DNA of 7,937 nt, taken from assembly GCA_937880125.1 (NCBI GenBank), contig CALFLU010000065.1, forward strand, positions 1 through 7,937, given 5' to 3'. Under the pieces are notes generated by a model that did no database searches, was not told the DNA's origin, and saw only the letters and a program-made list of their open reading frames with translations. Below are positions 5,659 through 7,937 of the stretch, piece after piece. This stretch comes from an uncultured Eubacteriaceae bacterium. GTDB lineage: Bacteria; Bacillota; Clostridia; Eubacteriales; UBA1433. Position 1 is the first letter of the stretch, and every line of letters starts with the position of its first letter. The translations under genes and the position numbers were made by a program.

Positions 5659-6137
5659 CTATTCTTCCGATAGTGCCTGCGCTATTAAATCCAGTAAAAT
5701 ACTTGTATTGTAAAACCCTCTGATATCTTCTTCATAATCTTGCGTCAAATGTTTAAAGATTTTTGTAATCGGAGACAGGTTGGTTCCCTTGTCGTTTTCA
5801 ACGACGGGAATGCCGTTTTCGCCTTGTCTCCAAGCATATCCTTTTGCAGCGAGATGGTTTTTTAAAATCGTCTGTCCCAAATAGATGCCAAAAGCCGTGG
5901 ACATATTCCATAAAGACCTTTCCGAAGTTTTTATGTGGCGCGCATGCAGGCGAGCAGATTCCATTATCTCTTGCATTGCATCAATGCTGTCATCGCTATA
6001 GTCAAAATTTTTGTCGAATGCTTTGGCGTATTCCACGGCATCTTGCGCTATGTTGTCATAGTCCTCAGCAGTGAAAATCTTAAACGTCTGCTTTGGGTTA
6101 TTTTCCTCTTTTTCCTTTTTTTTTTCCTAAAAAACAT
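5659..6137 (-). CDS. Unrecognised small acidic protein; start and main frame split by an A10 run
   Basis: The main frame (open from just after a TAG at 6129-6127 to the stop at 5659) encodes an acidic, mostly helical protein I do not recognise. Visible features are SIDAMQEIMESARLHARHI, an AFGIYLGQTILKNH segment, a W in KGYAWRQGE and NLSPITKIFKHL. No signal peptide or membrane segment is seen. The frame has no ATG start. The first GTG (6036) has no ribosome binding site, and sequence upstream of it (TFKIFTAEDYDNIAQDA) still looks coding. The ATG at 6137 is preceded by AGGGGG at 6 nt spacing but reads MFFRKKKRKK and stops at the TAG 6052-6050. A -1 slip in the ten-A run (6125-6116), or one extra A, joins ATG and main frame into about 159 residues. 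It may be a recoded gene, a phase-variable gene, a sequencing error, or a simple GTG-started gene of 125 residues (5659-6036). Confidence 0.6.
6116..6125 (-). other. Homopolymer A10 (candidate slippage site)
   Basis: On the coding (minus) strand ten consecutive A follow codon AGG and precede GG. In the ATG frame the codons are AGG AAA AAA AAA AGG; re-reading one A gives AAG GAA AAA GAG, which is the main open frame. A poly-A stretch of this length is long enough for ribosomal -1 slippage on A-AAA-AAA and for RNA-polymerase or replication slippage. Confidence 0.55.
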
Positions 6138-6178
6138 CTTGAACCCCCTGCTCGATTTCACTTCTTTTTACCATTGAT

Positions 6179-6213
6179 AAAAAACAGCCGGCAAGGCATG
6201 TTGCCCCACCGGC
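6179..6213 (-). terminator. Terminator of the EF-G-family gene
   Basis: On the minus strand the stem GCCGG/CCGGC (6213-6209/6191-6187) is extended past a 3x3 internal loop by GGCA/TGCC-type pairs (6205-6202/6198-6195), and a run of six T (6184-6179) follows. It lies about 45 nt past the EF-G stop. A second small inverted repeat GCCAT/ATGGC (6216-6220/6229-6233) sits between the stop and this hairpin; it lacks an adjacent T tract in the minus direction. Confidence 0.75.
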
Positions 6214-6257
6214 CCGCCATCTCAATCAATGGCAAAATTTTTCTTCTGTTTTTTTGC

Positions 6258-7937
6258 TTAGCCTTCTTTTTTGGCTTTGGCTTCGGCAATAATTTTTTCG
6301 GCGATCATCGCAGGCATTTCTTCATAACGAACAAATTGCATGCTAAATTCTCCCCTTGCCTGTGTCATGGATCGCAGCTCTGTGGCATAGCGAAACATTT
6401 CTTTGAGCGGCGCTTCGGCATTGATGGTCTGCTTGCCGCCATCCATGGGTTCCATGCCCATGATTCTGCCGCGTTTTTTGTTTAAATCCCCCATAATGTC
6501 GCCCATGTATTCTTCGGGAACCACAATTTTAATTTCATAAATCGGTTCCAACAACACGGGATTCGCCTTGGGCATGCCCTCTCTGTATGCCAGGCTCGCC
6601 GCCATTTTAAAAGACATTTCATCAGAGTCAACGGGGTGGAATTTGCCGTCAAAGAGTGTGCAGCGCAGACCCACAACAGGGTATCCTGCCAGCACGCCTT
6701 CCAGCACGCAGTCTCTGAGCCCTTTTTCCACCGCGGGAATAAAGTTTCTCGGCACCGCGCCGCCGACGACTTTGTCCACAAATTCCATGTCCATATCCAA
6801 ATCATGGGTGGGTTCAAAGTCTACAAATACCACGCCAAACTGTCCGCGTCCGCCCGATTGCTTCTTGTGTTTACCTTCGGCGGTGGCTTTTTTCTTCACT
6901 GTTTCACGGAAAGGTATCGTCGGTTCTTTGAGTTCGACGTCAACGCCGAATTTGCTTTTGAGCTTGCAGCTCACCACGTCAATGTGCACTTCGCCCAGAC
7001 CGTTAATCAACGTTTGTTTGGTCTCTGCGTTGCGCTCAACGGTAATGGTGGGATCTTCTTCTCTTAATCTTTGCAGGCCCGTTCCCAGTTTGTCTTCATC
7101 CCCCTTGGATTCGGGGCTTACCGCCATGGATATGACGGGTTTGGGGAAGTTGATGTTTTCATACTCCACCTTTTGACGCCCGTCACAGAGCGTATCACCG
7201 GTGATGCTGTCGGCCAATTTGGCAAAGGCACCGATGTCTCCGGCAACAATTTCGTCCAAATCCAGCTGTTTTTTGCCGAACATGGTGTAGATATGGTTAA
7301 CTTTTTCTTTTTTGTCCTGGGTGCTGTTGAGCAGCTCCACCGTACCGCTGAGTTTGCCTGTAATCACCTTAAACAGCGAAAGTTTGCCCACATAGGGGTC
7401 CGCAATCGTTTTAAATATCTGTGCCGAAAACGGCTGTTCGCTGTCATAGGCCACTTCGGTGCCGTCGGTGGTTTTCATTTTGTTCGCTTCCAACGGCGAG
7501 GGGCAATAGCGCACGATGAATTCTAAAATTAGGTCGATACCGATATTTTTTGTTGCGGAAGCAATGAGCACCGGAACAATATTGCCTTCGGCAAAAGTTA
7601 CCTTAAGACCGGCGGATATTTCTTCGGCGCTGAGTTCTTCGCCTTCAAAATATTTTTCCATCATTTCTTCGCTGGATTCAGCGGCATATTCAATGAGTTT
7701 GTCTCTATATTGCTGATACTCTGCAGCAGAAGCCGCTTTTTCGCTTCGTTTGCCGCCTGCGTATTCATATTCTTTTTCATTGACAATCCCCTTCATCCCT
7801 TTAAAATCCAAACCTTCTCCCACCGGAAATTGAAAGGGTACGACCTTGCTGCCCATAAAGGCTTCGGTTTGCTCCAAGGCCTTTTGAAAATTTACGTTTT
7901 CTCTGTCCATTTTGTTGAGTACGATGATGACGGGAAT
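6258..7937 (-). CDS. fusA: Elongation factor G family GTPase (EF-G-like paralogue), 5' end beyond window
   Basis: A partial gene: 559 C-terminal residues are visible and the frame stays open to the window edge, so the start and the P-loop half of the G domain lie outside. Visible residues begin in the G domain with PVIIVLNKMD (2-11), containing the guanine-specificity NKxD motif, and G5-like ASATKNIG (126-133). Domain II starts near QPFSAQIFKT (168), domain III has ETKQTLINGLGEVHI (305-319), domain IV has KKQSGGRGQFGVVF (358-371) and FHPVDSDEMSFKMA (433-446), and domain V holds PIYEIKIVVPEEYMGDIMGD and ends near 545. EF-G moves tRNA and mRNA through the ribosome after peptide transfer. GKHKKQSGGRGQFG and the absence of rpsL, rpsG or tuf downstream (a terminator follows) suggest the EF-G-like paralogue (often called fusA2) and not the str-operon EF-G. 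Domain set excludes IF-2, LepA or EF-Tu. Paralogue role is uncertain. Confidence 0.9.
   Translation of the reverse strand: MPVIIVLNKMDRENVNFQKALEQTEAFMGSKVVPFQFPVGEGLDFKGMKGIVNEKEYEYAGGKRSEKAASAAEYQQYRDKLIEYAAESSEEMMEKYFEGEELSAEEISAGLKVTFAEGNIVPVLIASATKNIGIDLILEFIVRYCPSPLEANKMKTTDGTEVAYDSEQPFSAQIFKTIADPYVGKLSLFKVITGKLSGTVELLNSTQDKKEKVNHIYTMFGKKQLDLDEIVAGDIGAFAKLADSITGDTLCDGRQKVEYENINFPKPVISMAVSPESKGDEDKLGTGLQRLREEDPTITVERNAETKQTLINGLGEVHIDVVSCKLKSKFGVDVELKEPTIPFRETVKKKATAEGKHKKQSGGRGQFGVVFVDFEPTHDLDMDMEFVDKVVGGAVPRNFIPAVEKGLRDCVLEGVLAGYPVVGLRCTLFDGKFHPVDSDEMSFKMAASLAYREGMPKANPVLLEPIYEIKIVVPEEYMGDIMGDLNKKRGRIMGMEPMDGGKQTINAEAPLKEMFRYATELRSMTQARGEFSMQFVRYEEMPAMIAEKIIAEAKAKKEG

Noticed and set aside
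6216..6233. GCCAT/ATGGC inverted repeat as a second terminator
   Set aside because: The stem is only 5 bp with an 8-nt loop and no T tract follows on the minus strand; the adjacent 6179-6213 hairpin is a better terminator.
6568..7526. Several plus-strand open frames of 140-200 codons across the EF-G gene
   Set aside because: They are antisense shadows of a strongly conserved EF-G coding sequence, without ribosome binding sites or recognisable domains.
1..7937. CRISPR array, insertion sequence, toxin-antitoxin pair or defence island
   Set aside because: No regularly spaced repeats, transposase or integrase motifs, paired toxin/antitoxin genes or known defence domains were seen in any frame of the window.

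Overview
The window looks like chromosomal DNA of a low-to-moderate GC Gram-positive bacterium, most likely a Clostridia-type Firmicute. The reasons are strong AGGAGG-type ribosome binding sites, SigA-type promoters, a DUF3842-family gene, a BusR-type GntR/RCK_C regulator next to an OpuC-type osmolyte ABC transporter with a lipoprotein binding subunit, and an EF-G paralogue of the kind common in Clostridia. No species can be named from the sequence alone.

Layout. Positions 1-42 are AT-rich and uninterpreted. They run into the 3' part of a tRNA-Asn(GTT) (43-105) whose 5' acceptor strand and 5' D-stem strand are missing or decayed, so it is probably an attachment-site remnant or a pseudo-tRNA. 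A terminator, a promoter and a single cyclase-family (kynurenine formamidase-like) metal-dependent hydrolase gene (233-901) follow. A bidirectional terminator separates that gene from a converging small membrane-protein gene (967-1500, minus). Back-to-back promoters then drive the membrane-protein gene leftward and a DUF3842 gene (1634-2047) rightward.

The centre is an osmolyte-uptake locus. A BusR-like repressor (2125-2748) with a GntR winged helix, coiled coil and RCK_C domain precedes a consensus extended -10 promoter (2774-2802). Behind it lies a three-gene operon: OpuCA-type ATPase with tandem CBS domains (2861-3994), one OpuCB-type permease (3991-4632) and an OpuCC-type lipoprotein (4655-5548), closed by a strong terminator. 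In characterised relatives both BusR and the OpuCA CBS pair bind cyclic di-AMP, so expression and transport activity here may both answer to that second messenger. There is only one permease gene, so the permease probably homodimerises.

The right end is on the minus strand: the C-terminal 559 residues of an EF-G-family GTPase (6258-7937, running off the window), its terminator, and then an unrecognised small protein gene (5659-6137). In that gene the only ATG with a Shine-Dalgarno sequence is separated from the main reading frame by a run of ten A, where a -1 slip (or one extra A) would join the two. This is the least ordinary feature of the window, together with the broken tRNA. I see no CRISPR array, transposase, integrase or recognised novel defence system.
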